Below are positions 1-8,787 of a stretch of 64,000 nucleotides of DNA, one piece after another. Below the pieces are notes generated by a model. That model searched no databases. It saw only the letters and a list, made by a program, of their open reading frames with translations, and was not told the origin of the DNA. The stretch's first letter is position 1. Each line of letters starts with the position of its first letter. The position numbers were made by a program, and so were the translations under genes. The stretch comes from an uncultured SAR86 cluster bacterium (GTDB lineage: Bacteria; Pseudomonadota; Gammaproteobacteria; Magnimaribacterales; Magnimaribacteraceae): assembly GCA_902532015.1 (NCBI GenBank), contig CACAGI010000004.1, positions 1-64,000 on the forward strand, written 5' to 3'.

Positions 1-261
1 CTCTATAAAGACACAAGCATCTTATTCTTTGATGAACCTACAAGTGCTCTCGATAATCTAAATAAACAACACTTCATTAGTGAGATGCTTAAATATAAAA
101 AAGGGAGAATTATTTTTATTGTTACACACGATATGGATCTATTAAAACAAACCGATCAGGTTCTTGTTATGGATGATGGCTCTTTAGAATTTATAGGAAA
201 ATATGATACAGCTCTTCACAATTCAAAAGTCTTACAAAAATTAATATCAAAAAATAACTAA
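1..261 (+). CDS. ABC transporter ATP-binding protein, C-terminal fragment
   Basis: The window opens inside this gene; 86 codons and the stop remain. The visible part is the end of an ABC ATPase domain: a Walker B segment (ILFFDEP) followed directly by the D-loop (TSALD), and about 30 residues later the H-loop (IVTHD). This order is diagnostic of ABC ATPases. The short tail after the H-loop, ending near KLISKNN, resembles ABC exporters with fused membrane and ATPase domains, but the start is outside the window so half-transporter or separate ATPase cannot be decided. The next gene is a surface-carbohydrate protein, so polysaccharide or lipid-linked sugar export is a reasonable inference. Confidence 0.85.
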   Translation, partial: LYKDTSILFFDEPTSALDNLNKQHFISEMLKYKKGRIIFIVTHDMDLLKQTDQVLVMDDGSLEFIGKYDTALHNSKVLQKLISKNN

Positions 262-280
262 TTGATATAGATTGCAAATT

Positions 281-1648
281 ATGAAAAAAATTGTATTTCT
301 TCCTGTTGAAACTGAAGTCCGTGAGATAGATGCTAAGTTGGTTATGGCATCAAAAATTATTGATAAAGAAACTGTCTGTTTTGTTGGTCAACATAATGTG
401 TTAAATCAAATAGCTCCGTTATTTGATGGGGGAGTTTATATGGGCAAGAATATTTTTTTAGAAAATATGAATTCCACGAACGAAATATACGAACTATACA
501 AAAATAATAACTTCTCTATCCTTTGGAATCATGAAGAAGGGGCAATCTATGGAGGCTCAGAAAGCAAATGGAATAATGAACTTAAAGAATTGCTTGATCC
601 AAATAGGCTAAAAAATGATGATATGGTTTTATGTTGGGGGAGTTATCAAAAAGAGTTCTATGAAACTTTTAATGCAGACACGCCAATAAAAATTGTTGGC
701 GGTTACAGACTAGACCTTGGTCAAAATTCTGATCTAAGATCCCTTTTAAAAAGTACAAATCGAGTCGAGGAAAAGAATTATATTTTAATTGATACAAATT
801 GTGCTTGGGGAAATCACTTTATGCCACATCAGCAAGAGTATAAGGTTTACCAAGAAAAAGCAGAAAAGAACCATAGCGATCACTTGACTAAACATAATCT
901 TTTAGGATTATTGTCTGAAGATTTAATAAAGATTGGATTTTTTTGTAATTTAATTTCATATTTGATGGAGAATAACCCAACAAAACAATTTGTTTTAAGA
1001 CCTCACCCAACTGAATCAATATCATTCTATAAGAATGTATTCCATGGTTTTTCAAATATTAAAATCACAAAAGATTACTCTGCAATTGAATGGATAGAAA
1101 ATTGCTCAGTTCTTATCCAAAGTGGATGTACTACAGCATTAGAAGCCTATTTCCTAGAGAAGCCAATTGTCAGTTTCCATCCTTTCGATAGTAAGCATTC
1201 CGTAGATGTAACCAAAGGAATTGGTCAGACTTGTAATTCCTATGAAGAAGTTAACGATTTTATAAAAAATCCCGTTTTCAAGTCAGACATACATGATAAT
1301 GATCTTGGAATTAAGTCATTAATAGATAACTTTAATACTAAGACTTCCTCCATAGATATCATTGTTGATGAAATAAAGAAAACCAGCACAAATAAACCAA
1401 AATCCAAAATAGATTATAAAAAAATTAAAGCAATAGAGCATAAGAATAAAATTAAGAATACTCTAAAATACTACCCTAGAAAATTGTTCTTTGAAGATAA
1501 ACAAGAGTCTTATGAAATGGCAACTGACCATTTCCCTGGCTTTAATGAAGCAGAAATTTTAAAAAAAATTGACTCCCTCCGAACCATAAGTAATAAAAAA
1601 ATCGATCTAAGCTATCTATCCAATAATTTAATCGCCATAACTTCTTAA
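281..1648 (+). CDS. Surface-carbohydrate biosynthesis family protein (glycosyltransferase-like)
   Basis: A 455-residue protein starting at ATG 281; an in-frame TTG nine bases upstream is possible but less likely. The sequence resembles the surface-carbohydrate biosynthesis proteins that have a GT-B-like fold. It has an N-terminal segment KIVFLPVETEVRE, a NHEEG motif in the first third, RPHPTE near residue 241 and QSGCTTALEA near residue 279. The last two match the nucleotide-sugar-binding region seen in capsule and teichoic-acid-type transferases. No signal peptide or membrane segment is visible, so it probably acts in the cytoplasm. It starts 19 bases after the ABC gene, which supports a shared polysaccharide operon. 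The exact reaction is not known. Confidence 0.65.
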   Translation: MKKIVFLPVETEVREIDAKLVMASKIIDKETVCFVGQHNVLNQIAPLFDGGVYMGKNIFLENMNSTNEIYELYKNNNFSILWNHEEGAIYGGSESKWNNELKELLDPNRLKNDDMVLCWGSYQKEFYETFNADTPIKIVGGYRLDLGQNSDLRSLLKSTNRVEEKNYILIDTNCAWGNHFMPHQQEYKVYQEKAEKNHSDHLTKHNLLGLLSEDLIKIGFFCNLISYLMENNPTKQFVLRPHPTESISFYKNVFHGFSNIKITKDYSAIEWIENCSVLIQSGCTTALEAYFLEKPIVSFHPFDSKHSVDVTKGIGQTCNSYEEVNDFIKNPVFKSDIHDNDLGIKSLIDNFNTKTSSIDIIVDEIKKTSTNKPKSKIDYKKIKAIEHKNKIKNTLKYYPRKLFFEDKQESYEMATDHFPGFNEAEILKKIDSLRTISNKKIDLSYLSNNLIAITS

Positions 1649-1686
1649 GTAAGTTCTCAAATCTATCTCTATACCCTAGCAAAAGG

Positions 1687-2532
1687 TCATGCTTTTTTAA
1701 TTTTGTGTATAAACTGCATATCTTTTGACGAAGGTAATAATTTGTATTCTAGACGGCCTAAATTTCTAAGTACTGATGACCACATTTTATAATAACTAAT
1801 ATCTATAGAATTAAGAGACTTAGTTGACATATTATTCACAGAAAAATCATAAACATAATTCCCTGTTTTTGTTTTAAATTCAAAGATCCGTTTCGGGTTA
1901 TCTGAAATAAGACTACTTTTTATTTTAAATCCATTACTTTGATAAGAAAAAGAAGCATCTATTTCTTCATCATTTTGATCTGAATATTTTTCTAGAATTG
2001 TAAATTTTTCTAAATTAAATTTATGACCAAAAGCATGCATAAGATCAATTTCATGAGAGTTGGTTAAAATACAACCACCACCTAGATTCTTATTAAAAAC
2101 ATAAGATTTTCTATAGTCTTCACCAGGGTGCCAATTCTTTGCGTTTGTATTGAATGTAAGATCAATACCAATAATTTGATCTGCTTCTTTTAAAAAGAAT
2201 TCAATGATATCTAAGAATCTTAAATTAAATAATACCTTTATTTTTTCGGATGAGAGATTTGGACCGGGTTTTTCACAATAGACAAGAGGGTGAGATAGAA
2301 ATCTATTACATAACTCTAAATGTTTTGATGAGATGCTTGATATTACGACTAGATCTTTCGATTCAGGATTGCATTCTTCAAGAGAGATTAGTAAATCGAA
2401 AGAGTGTGGATAGTTCAGATCATCAATATTTTTCTTCTTTTCTGAAACGCCAATAGTTTTAACTCCAAAAAAGTTTAGTATCCTGCTATGTCTGCAACCT
2501 GCTGATCCAGTTCCAACAATATAAGCTTTCAT
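1687..2532 (-). CDS. Gfo/Idh/MocA-family oxidoreductase
   Basis: A 281-residue protein with an N-terminal Rossmann fold; the dinucleotide-binding loop GTGSAG lies at residues 7-12. The EKPG motif near residue 88 is the family's conserved Lys-Pro, and GGGCILTNSHEIDL in the middle carries the conserved His-Glu region of the substrate domain. It is shorter than the usual 330-350 residues, mainly at the C-terminal end, but the reading frame is intact. Members act on sugars or nucleotide sugars with NAD(P). Its position beside the surface-carbohydrate gene, convergent with it, suggests a sugar-modifying step for polysaccharide; that is inference. Confidence 0.8.
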   Translation of the reverse strand: MKAYIVGTGSAGCRHSRILNFFGVKTIGVSEKKKNIDDLNYPHSFDLLISLEECNPESKDLVVISSISSKHLELCNRFLSHPLVYCEKPGPNLSSEKIKVLFNLRFLDIIEFFLKEADQIIGIDLTFNTNAKNWHPGEDYRKSYVFNKNLGGGCILTNSHEIDLMHAFGHKFNLEKFTILEKYSDQNDEEIDASFSYQSNGFKIKSSLISDNPKRIFEFKTKTGNYVYDFSVNNMSTKSLNSIDISYYKMWSSVLRNLGRLEYKLLPSSKDMQFIHKIKKA

Positions 2533-2710
2533 TTTCTAATTATACTTTTTTCTAAAGATTATAGTTCTTCTTTCAATTTCAGCACTTATCTTTAGACAAT
2601 ATTTATTTCAGTCATACCTTTTTGGTTTTTCAATTACATTTAAGAAAATTACAATATACAAACCTAGTTTTGATATAAAATTGATTTTTTAACAATAGAA
2701 GGAAGCATAA

Positions 2711-3025
2711 ATGACAATACAAGCAGTAACTACATGGGAAGGAACCCCCAAAGCACTTGAAATTTTAGTAGAAGGCGCAAAACAGTCTGGGCCAATCCAT
2801 GAATCAATGGGTGCCAAGAATCCAAGACTATGGAGAGCCAGTTCAGGAGGAGATATAAGCCAAGCTTATTATTCAATTGAATTTGAAACCCAAGAAGAAT
2901 ATGGAAAATTTTCTGATGCCATGCTTGGTTCTGATTGGTGGAATGGAACTATAGAGTGGATCGGAGAAAACTATCCAGATTTAAGGAATCTTGGGACAAC
3001 GATTTATTATGATTCTATTAGTTAA
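2711..3025 (+). CDS. Small conserved-looking protein of unknown function
   Basis: A 104-residue protein preceded by a good ribosome site (GAAGGAAG about 5 bases before ATG). The sequence has alternating beta-like stretches, a central WRASSGGD, and a repeated pattern of aromatic residues (SDWWNGTIEW). The size and pattern resemble dimeric alpha-beta barrel (NIPSNAP- or monooxygenase-like) small proteins, but no family signature is clear enough to name it. No signal peptide. It stands alone, divergent from the oxidoreductase and followed by the structured non-coding region. Confidence 0.6.
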   Translation: MTIQAVTTWEGTPKALEILVEGAKQSGPIHESMGAKNPRLWRASSGGDISQAYYSIEFETQEEYGKFSDAMLGSDWWNGTIEWIGENYPDLRNLGTTIYYDSIS

Positions 3026-3066
3026 ATTATTTTAAATTTATACTATACAAATTAATTATATGTATA

Positions 3067-3072
3067 TATAAT
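3067..3072 (+). promoter_or_regulatory. Candidate -10 box of the structured RNA
   Basis: A perfect TATAAT lies here. Seven bases after it is G3080, exactly the first base of the first long stem of the structured region, which is where a sigma-70-type start would fall. The -35 region at the expected distance is poor (ACTATACA), so the promoter would be of the strong -10 kind. Confidence 0.5.
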
Positions 3073-3079
3073 TCTCGGT

Positions 3080-3336
3080 GATGTTAAGAGATTTTCAAAT
3101 TCTCCCCAGAATAAAACTCTTAAAACAGTACTTCTTTTAACATCAATTTAAACTGAGAGGTATATATTTCTCCCCAGAAAACCTCTCCAAGGTAACCTTC
3201 TCAGTTTATAGGCAGGATGTAGTTAGCACCCATTTATGCTAAACAAGCAAGAATTTTTCTGCATCCTGCTCCTCCATGGAAGATGGAGCTTTAAAAAATT
3301 AATTTTGGTTGGGCGCAGCTAGAGTTTCATCTTCCA
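3080..3336 (+). ncRNA. Candidate structured RNA with four tandem stem-loop domains
   Basis: This fills the 370-base gene-free gap between two CDSs. Four consecutive domains each have a long outer stem: 3080-3087 with 3137-3144; 3150-3157 with 3200-3207; 3212-3219 with 3262-3269; 3277-3285 with 3328-3336. Each also has an inner hairpin placed right after the 5' arm (3084-3090/3117-3123, 3155-3160/3182-3187, 3223-3228/3237-3242, 3287-3290/3317-3320). Domains 1 and 2 carry the same apical hairpin with a CCCC loop (3099-3112 and 3167-3180). Their closing pairs differ by compensation (A-T against T-A). I do not recognise it as tmRNA, RNase P, 6S, SRP RNA or a known riboswitch. It could be a small RNA or the leader of the thioesterase gene at 3398. 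Confidence 0.55.
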
Positions 3337-3397
3337 CCATTTAAATTCATAAACCCCACATCAATGGGTTAAAATTAAAATCAAAAGGAATTTAATA

Positions 3398-3814
3398 ATG
3401 AATGATCAAGATACGCTTCAGGCTTTTGAATCTAAGAAAGCACCTTGCACAGAGACTTTAGGAATGAAGGTAATTAATTATTCCTCTGAGCCTCCTTCTA
3501 TAGAAGCGGAGTTTGATGCAAGATTTGAATTCACCCATTCAGAAGGACAGGTAGTCCAGGGCGGATTTGTAGCAGGCATGCTAGATGCTCCGATGGCTCA
3601 TTTATTAATGGGACTTTTTGATTTTAAGGTGTTACCAATGACTTTGGATCTTAATGTAAGCTTTCTAGCTCCATCTAAACCAGGCAAACTTAACTGTACA
3701 GCAGAGGTTGTTCAATTAGGAAAAAGTACTGCTTTTATGGCAAGCAAACTTTATCAAGACGATACTTTAGTCGCAACGTCAACTTCTACAGTTAAGCTTA
3801 TAGCTATTGATTAA
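3398..3814 (+). CDS. PaaI-family hotdog thioesterase
   Basis: A 138-residue hotdog-fold protein. The stretch VQGGFVAGMLDAPMAHLL contains the helix and the acidic residue typical of PaaI/YbgC-type acyl-CoA thioesterases, and DLNVSFLAPSKPG is the usual following strand-turn. Such enzymes hydrolyse acyl- or aryl-CoA thioesters in the cytoplasm. The ribosome site AAGGAA lies about 9 bases before ATG. It is convergent with the acyl-CoA dehydrogenase gene, with only 3 bases between stops, and both suit acyl-CoA metabolism. The long upstream structured region may be its leader. Confidence 0.8.
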   Translation: MNDQDTLQAFESKKAPCTETLGMKVINYSSEPPSIEAEFDARFEFTHSEGQVVQGGFVAGMLDAPMAHLLMGLFDFKVLPMTLDLNVSFLAPSKPGKLNCTAEVVQLGKSTAFMASKLYQDDTLVATSTSTVKLIAID

Positions 3815-3817
3815 ACT

Positions 3818-5032
3818 TTAGACCCCGAAATCCCACGAAAGTCCATCATGATATTTCTTAAGTATTTCCTTGGCGATTAGAATTCTGTGAACTTCGTCAG
3901 GTCCGTCAGCTAGTCGTAAAGTCCTAAAACCTTGAAACATTCCTGCAAGGGGTGTATCGCCAGATACGCCTCTCCAACCATGCATCTGAATGGCTCGGTC
4001 CACAACTCTTCCTCCTGCAAGAGGTACAAACACTTTAATTGCCGATATATCTACTCTTGCATCTCCTTCTTTATCCATTACTTCAGCGCAATGAATAGTC
4101 ATAAGCCTCGAAGCTTGAATATCCATATAAGAATCAGCAATAAAACCTTGAATAAATTGTTTGCTCTCTAATTTTCCACCATGCACCTCTCTTTCTGTAG
4201 AGTACTTCACCATAATGTCAAACGCTCTCCACATTTGACCAATAGTATTCATGCAGTGATAAACTCTACCGGCTCCTAATCTATCTTGAGCAGCTTGATG
4301 ACCGGATCCTCGAGCACCTAAAGCATTTTCTAAAGGCACTCTAACGTTTTCATATTTAATTTCCATGTGGTCACCACCCGTATGGCCCCATATAGGTACG
4401 GATCTTATTCTGTTAACTCCAGGAGTATCAGTTGGCACTATAATCTGCGTCATTTTTTGATTAGCTTCACCATCCTCATCATCTTCTGTTTTGCACATAA
4501 CTACCAAGAAATCGGCCCTTTGACCATTTGAAGTCATAATTTTATGGCCATTAATTACCCATTCATCTCCCTCTTTGACAGCAGTTGTTGTCAGTGATCT
4601 TGGATCCGAACCTGCTGAGTCAGGTTCAGTCATGGAAAACCCAGACTCCATTTCTTGATTAATTAACGGTATTAACCATTTTTTCTTTTGTTCATCAGTT
4701 CCATATTTAACTAGTATCTTTTGATTACCAGAATTAGGAGCAATTACTCCAAAAAGTCTATTTCCAAGTGGAGACCAAGCTAGTATTTCATTCATATAAG
4801 CGTGAACTAAAAAACCATTTCCCATTCCTCCATATTCTTCAGGCAAATGAGGAGCCCATAATCCTTGTTTTTTTACTTCTTCATTTATTTCTTTTCTTAG
4901 TTTCTTAGACTTATCTCCTCCAGCGTAAATAGTCCCTTCATTAGGTATAATTCTGTTGGCTACAATGTCAGCAGTTCTTAAACGAATATCATTTATCTCA
5001 TCTGACAAAGTTGGTATTGGTGAAATTTGCAT
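3818..5032 (-). CDS. Acyl-CoA dehydrogenase
   Basis: A flavoprotein of about 404 residues that oxidises an acyl-CoA to the 2-enoyl-CoA. I place the start at the ATG at 5030-5032 because AAAAGGAGAGG sits just before it; the frame is open 23 codons further upstream, but without such a site. Visible features are the MTEPDSAGSDP segment of the FAD/substrate-binding middle domain, the GDEWVINGHK strand, and a C-terminal helical domain with GGRVVDRAIQMHGWRGVS. It resembles the ACAD10/11-like group more than short-chain enzymes. Substrate unknown. Confidence 0.9.
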   Translation of the reverse strand: MQISPIPTLSDEINDIRLRTADIVANRIIPNEGTIYAGGDKSKKLRKEINEEVKKQGLWAPHLPEEYGGMGNGFLVHAYMNEILAWSPLGNRLFGVIAPNSGNQKILVKYGTDEQKKKWLIPLINQEMESGFSMTEPDSAGSDPRSLTTTAVKEGDEWVINGHKIMTSNGQRADFLVVMCKTEDDEDGEANQKMTQIIVPTDTPGVNRIRSVPIWGHTGGDHMEIKYENVRVPLENALGARGSGHQAAQDRLGAGRVYHCMNTIGQMWRAFDIMVKYSTEREVHGGKLESKQFIQGFIADSYMDIQASRLMTIHCAEVMDKEGDARVDISAIKVFVPLAGGRVVDRAIQMHGWRGVSGDTPLAGMFQGFRTLRLADGPDEVHRILIAKEILKKYHDGLSWDFGV

Positions 5033-5187
5033 AATTCCTCTCCTTTTATTAGAAATCTCTACTAAGTGTAGTAATTTACGAGACATATTGGCCTCTTGCA
5101 AGCTTTAATATGGGGTAGAAATTAGTTCTTTTATTTTAATATAAGTAAAATTCATATTTATAATAAAAGAAAAGAATTGGGGAGAAA

Positions 5188-7068
5188 ATGAGTAAGTTAG
5201 TTGTAGTTTTTATAAGCAGTGTCTTTATTCTCATTGGTTGTGGGAAAAATTTAGAAATTGATTCTTTAAGAAAAATTAACCAAGGCGAATTAATAGGCCT
5301 AGAAGGTAAAAATGATACTTTTACCTGGAAGGGCATACCTTATGCAGAACCACCTATTGAAAATTTGAGATGGAAAGAAACTCAAAAAGCAAACCCTTGG
5401 GCAGGAAGATTTGAAGCAACAGAATTTAAGAATGCGTGCTTTCAAAGAGGTTCTATATTTGAAAATGACGAAAGTGCATGGAGTGGAAGTGAAGATTGTC
5501 TTTATTTAAACATTTGGACACCAAAGCTTTCACAAGAAGATATAGTAAACTCCGATAAGAAGTTACCAGTCATGATGTGGATACACGGAGGGGCCAATGT
5601 TGTTGGTAGTGCTCATACCTATGACCCTAGTGCTTTAGTATCAAATCACAATGTTATAGTCGTAACAATCCAATACAGAATGGGACCTTTCGGCTGGTTT
5701 AGACATCCCGCACTGCATGACGAAATGTCTACTTTAGAAGATAGATCAGGTAATTATGGAACTTTAGATACCATCACGGCTCTTAGATGGATCAATGAGA
5801 ATATCCATCATTTTGGTGGCGATCCTTCTAATGTAACTGTATTTGGAGAATCTGCTGGTGGTCATAATTCTGCTGCAATATTTGCATCGCCTCTTGCTCA
5901 AGGGTTATTTCATAAAGTTATTGTGGAGAGTGGAATCATGTCAGTTTCCTCTATTGAAGCCGCTGAAAGTTATTTACCAGAAGATGGCATAGCTCCAACG
6001 GTTAGTGGATTAGAAACCTTTAATCATTTACTTATACAAAATGGAAGAGCGAAAAGTATTGAGGAAGCAAAAGAAATACAAAATAGAATGACTCCCAAAG
6101 AAATTAAAGAATTGTTTTATGAACAACCGCCAGAAGCCTTAATGAGGGCTATGAATGAAGCGGGTCCAAAAAGAGATGGCATGACGAGAGTATTCCCGGA
6201 TGGTCTAGTTATTCTGTCAGGAGGTATAAAAGAAGCCTTTAATAATTCAAACTTCAAAAAGGTTCCTATTATTATGGGAACCAATAAAGATGAGAATAAA
6301 TTCTTTAATTCGATGAATAGAAATTTTGTTGAATGGGGTCCTGCAGAGGGTTTGTATAAAACAGCTGGTATAGAAGAAATGCCACTCAAGATTATTGACT
6401 TAGATTATTATGAGGCCATAAATTTTTATGGCTCTTCATTTTGGAAGCAAAGAGCTGTTGATACTCCATCAAGATTATTAGCTGAGTCAGGTCATGAACT
6501 AACCTATGCATACAGATTTGACTGGGATGAATTAAAAACTATTAATAATATGGACTTATCTCAGTTAATAGGAGCTGCTCATGCTATGGAGATACTTTTT
6601 GTATTTGGCTCTTTTGATAACTTTTTAGTAAAAAACTTCTTATTTGGAGAAGGGTCCTACCCAGCAGCTAAAAAACTTTCTGAACAAATCCAATCTTATT
6701 GGGCAGAATTTGCTTATACAGGAAGTCCTGGAAGAGGTAGGAATAATGATCTTACTGCATGGGAGAGCTGGTCACTAGGCACCGAAGGTAAATATCTTGT
6801 TTTAGATTCAGAAAATGATCAAGGGGTATTTATGTCAGATATTGAATATTCGGTAGATTATTTATTGAATACATTGCAATTTGATTCAAGATTAAATGAG
6901 CAACAAAAATGTGAAACTTTGTTTGGCCTATCTTATGGAGATGGAAACGGAATTTCTGATAAAGATTTTAATACTTTTATGAATGGAAGTTGTACTAGTC
7001 GTGATTATTCTTCTATTCTTGATATGATTGAGTCTGTTGAAGAAGAATTTATGAACAACCAAGACTAA
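5188..7068 (+). CDS. Carboxylesterase type B, predicted lipoprotein
   Basis: A 626-residue alpha/beta-hydrolase of the carboxylesterase/cholinesterase family. The N-terminus is a lipoprotein signal (hydrophobic stretch, then LIGC), so the enzyme is probably anchored outside the cytoplasmic membrane. GESAGG near residues 220-225 carries the nucleophile Ser222, WIHGG (about residue 131) forms the oxyanion hole, and SAWSGSEDCLYLNIW is the classic type-B signature. It likely hydrolyses esters of exported or imported organic compounds. A strong ribosome site (GGGGAGAA) lies directly before ATG. The isomerase and reductase genes follow with spacing of 14 bases and an 8-base overlap, indicating one operon. 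Confidence 0.9.
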   Translation: MSKLVVVFISSVFILIGCGKNLEIDSLRKINQGELIGLEGKNDTFTWKGIPYAEPPIENLRWKETQKANPWAGRFEATEFKNACFQRGSIFENDESAWSGSEDCLYLNIWTPKLSQEDIVNSDKKLPVMMWIHGGANVVGSAHTYDPSALVSNHNVIVVTIQYRMGPFGWFRHPALHDEMSTLEDRSGNYGTLDTITALRWINENIHHFGGDPSNVTVFGESAGGHNSAAIFASPLAQGLFHKVIVESGIMSVSSIEAAESYLPEDGIAPTVSGLETFNHLLIQNGRAKSIEEAKEIQNRMTPKEIKELFYEQPPEALMRAMNEAGPKRDGMTRVFPDGLVILSGGIKEAFNNSNFKKVPIIMGTNKDENKFFNSMNRNFVEWGPAEGLYKTAGIEEMPLKIIDLDYYEAINFYGSSFWKQRAVDTPSRLLAESGHELTYAYRFDWDELKTINNMDLSQLIGAAHAMEILFVFGSFDNFLVKNFLFGEGSYPAAKKLSEQIQSYWAEFAYTGSPGRGRNNDLTAWESWSLGTEGKYLVLDSENDQGVFMSDIEYSVDYLLNTLQFDSRLNEQQKCETLFGLSYGDGNGISDKDFNTFMNGSCTSRDYSSILDMIESVEEEFMNNQD

Positions 7069-7082
7069 TTAAGGAGTATTTT

Positions 7083-7685
7083 ATGTCTAAACAAGTTGAT
7101 TTTTATTTTGATTTTGCCAGTCCTAATGCCTATCTAAGCCACAAAGTCATGCATGTAATAAAAGAAAGGACAGGTGCATCAGTTAATTACATTCCAGTTT
7201 TATTAGGCGGTATTTTTAAAGGGACTAATAATAAGCCACCTATGGAACAATTTTTGGGAGTTAAAAACAAAAACGAATATCAAAATATAGAGATGCAAAG
7301 GTTTATTGAAAGGCATGGACTGCATTCGTTTCAGATGAATCCTCATTTTCCTGTCATTAGCTTACAGATCATTAGAGGGGCAATAGCTGCTGAGAACGAT
7401 GGATATTTAGAGGAATATATAGATAAGGTACTTATTCATATGTGGGAAGAACCTAAAAAAATGGATGATCCAGAAGTGATTAAAGCAGCATTCGAAGAAT
7501 CCGGTTTTGATGCTGAAAAACTAATGGAGCAAATGCAAGATCCAGATGTTAAAGCAAAATTAATTGCAAATACCGAAGAAGCAGTAGAAAGAGGTGTTTT
7601 TGGCATACCAACTTTTTTTGTTGGAGATGAGATGTTTTTTGGTAAAGACAAGCTTTGGGAAGTAGAGGAGCTATTAAATGACTAA
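7083..7685 (+). CDS. DsbA-family / 2-hydroxychromene-2-carboxylate isomerase-like protein
   Basis: A 200-residue thioredoxin-fold protein. The start VDFYFDFASPNAYL is typical of the HCCA isomerase/kappa-GST branch of the DsbA superfamily, with the conserved Ser in place of the CxxC cysteines. The C-terminal GVFGIPTFFVGDEMFFGKD with its cis-Pro is also typical. Members use glutathione to isomerise aromatic breakdown products. The ribosome site AAGGAG is 7 bases before ATG. It overlaps the downstream reductase by 8 bases, implying translational coupling. Confidence 0.85.
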   Translation: MSKQVDFYFDFASPNAYLSHKVMHVIKERTGASVNYIPVLLGGIFKGTNNKPPMEQFLGVKNKNEYQNIEMQRFIERHGLHSFQMNPHFPVISLQIIRGAIAAENDGYLEEYIDKVLIHMWEEPKKMDDPEVIKAAFEESGFDAEKLMEQMQDPDVKAKLIANTEEAVERGVFGIPTFFVGDEMFFGKDKLWEVEELLND

Positions 7686-8787
7686 AGCTTTAAGCTCTTT
7701 AACTTTTGACAGGGGGCCTGACATGAAAAACAGATTCATGCTGGCTCCACTTACTAATAGTCAAAGTCATGAAGATGGCATTATGTCTGATGAAGAATTC
7801 CATTGGCTAACTATGAGATCAAAAGGGGGATTTGGATTAACTATGACTTGTGCTGCTCATGTTCAGGCTATTGGAAAGGGATTTCCTGGTCAGCTAGGGT
7901 TTTTTTCAGATAATCACTTAGACGGTTTATCAAGACTAGCTAGTGAGATTAAATCACATAATAGTGTAGCAATTGCTCAACTGCACCATGCAGGCATGAG
8001 ATCACCTAAAGAATTAATTGGAGAAGATCCTGTTTGCCCATCAGCAAATGAAGAATTTTCAGCACGAGCTTTAGCCCTAGATGAAGTTCATGAATTAAGA
8101 GATGATTTTATCAAGGCAGCAGTAAGAGCTGAAAAAGCTGGTTTTGATGGGGTTGAACTTCACGGAGCTCATGGATACATACTATGTCAATTTCTCAGTG
8201 GAGAAGTTAATGTGAGAGATGATGAATATGGAGGAAGCTTTGAAGATCGTAACAGATTGCTTAAAGAAATAATTGAAGGAGTTCGAGCAGAATGTAGAGA
8301 TGATTTCATGCTAGGTGTAAGGCTTTCTTCAGAACGGTTTGGCATTATGCTATCGGAGTCAAAGGAACTTGCTGCAGACTTGATGACCTCTGGAGATCTT
8401 GATTTTTTAGATATGTCTTTATGGGATTGTTTTAAAGAACCTGAAGAGGAAGAATTTAAAGGAAAGACCCTGATCCAGCATTTTTGTGAATTAGAAAGAG
8501 GCACAACAAGGTTAGGAGTGGCAGGTAATTTAAGAACCCCACAAGATGTGACAAGAGCATTAGGAGAAGGTGTTGATTGGATAATGTTAGGAAGGGCAGC
8601 AATATTGCATCATGATTTTCCGAAGTTGTATGAAGAAGATGATCAATTTGCTCCTTCTCAGATACCAGTTTCGGTAGATTATCTAACCCAAGAGGGCCTT
8701 TCACCAAAGTTCATTGAATACATGTCCAATTGGGGTTTTGTAGACGGATCAGTGGATAGAATGAAAGAAGCTATTAAAAAAGCTTAA
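7678..8787 (+). CDS. Old-yellow-enzyme-family NADH:flavin oxidoreductase
   Basis: A 369-residue FMN-dependent TIM barrel. It has the N-terminal MKNRFMLAPLTN strand, QLHHAGMRS (residues about 101-109), the substrate-binding HGAHGYILCQFLS and the phosphate-binding GRAAI near the C-terminus. Such enzymes reduce activated C=C bonds. It is translationally coupled to the preceding isomerase and the esterase, so the three may process one ester-containing unsaturated or aromatic compound; the substrate is not deducible. It meets the next gene tail-to-tail with a 4-base overlap of stops. Confidence 0.9.
   Translation: MTKALSSLTFDRGPDMKNRFMLAPLTNSQSHEDGIMSDEEFHWLTMRSKGGFGLTMTCAAHVQAIGKGFPGQLGFFSDNHLDGLSRLASEIKSHNSVAIAQLHHAGMRSPKELIGEDPVCPSANEEFSARALALDEVHELRDDFIKAAVRAEKAGFDGVELHGAHGYILCQFLSGEVNVRDDEYGGSFEDRNRLLKEIIEGVRAECRDDFMLGVRLSSERFGIMLSESKELAADLMTSGDLDFLDMSLWDCFKEPEEEEFKGKTLIQHFCELERGTTRLGVAGNLRTPQDVTRALGEGVDWIMLGRAAILHHDFPKLYEEDDQFAPSQIPVSVDYLTQEGLSPKFIEYMSNWGFVDGSVDRMKEAIKKA

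Noticed and set aside
3080-3336. tmRNA, RNase P RNA, 6S RNA, SRP RNA or a known riboswitch
   Set aside because: None of the invariant motifs of these RNAs that I can recall are present, and the tandem layout does not match them.
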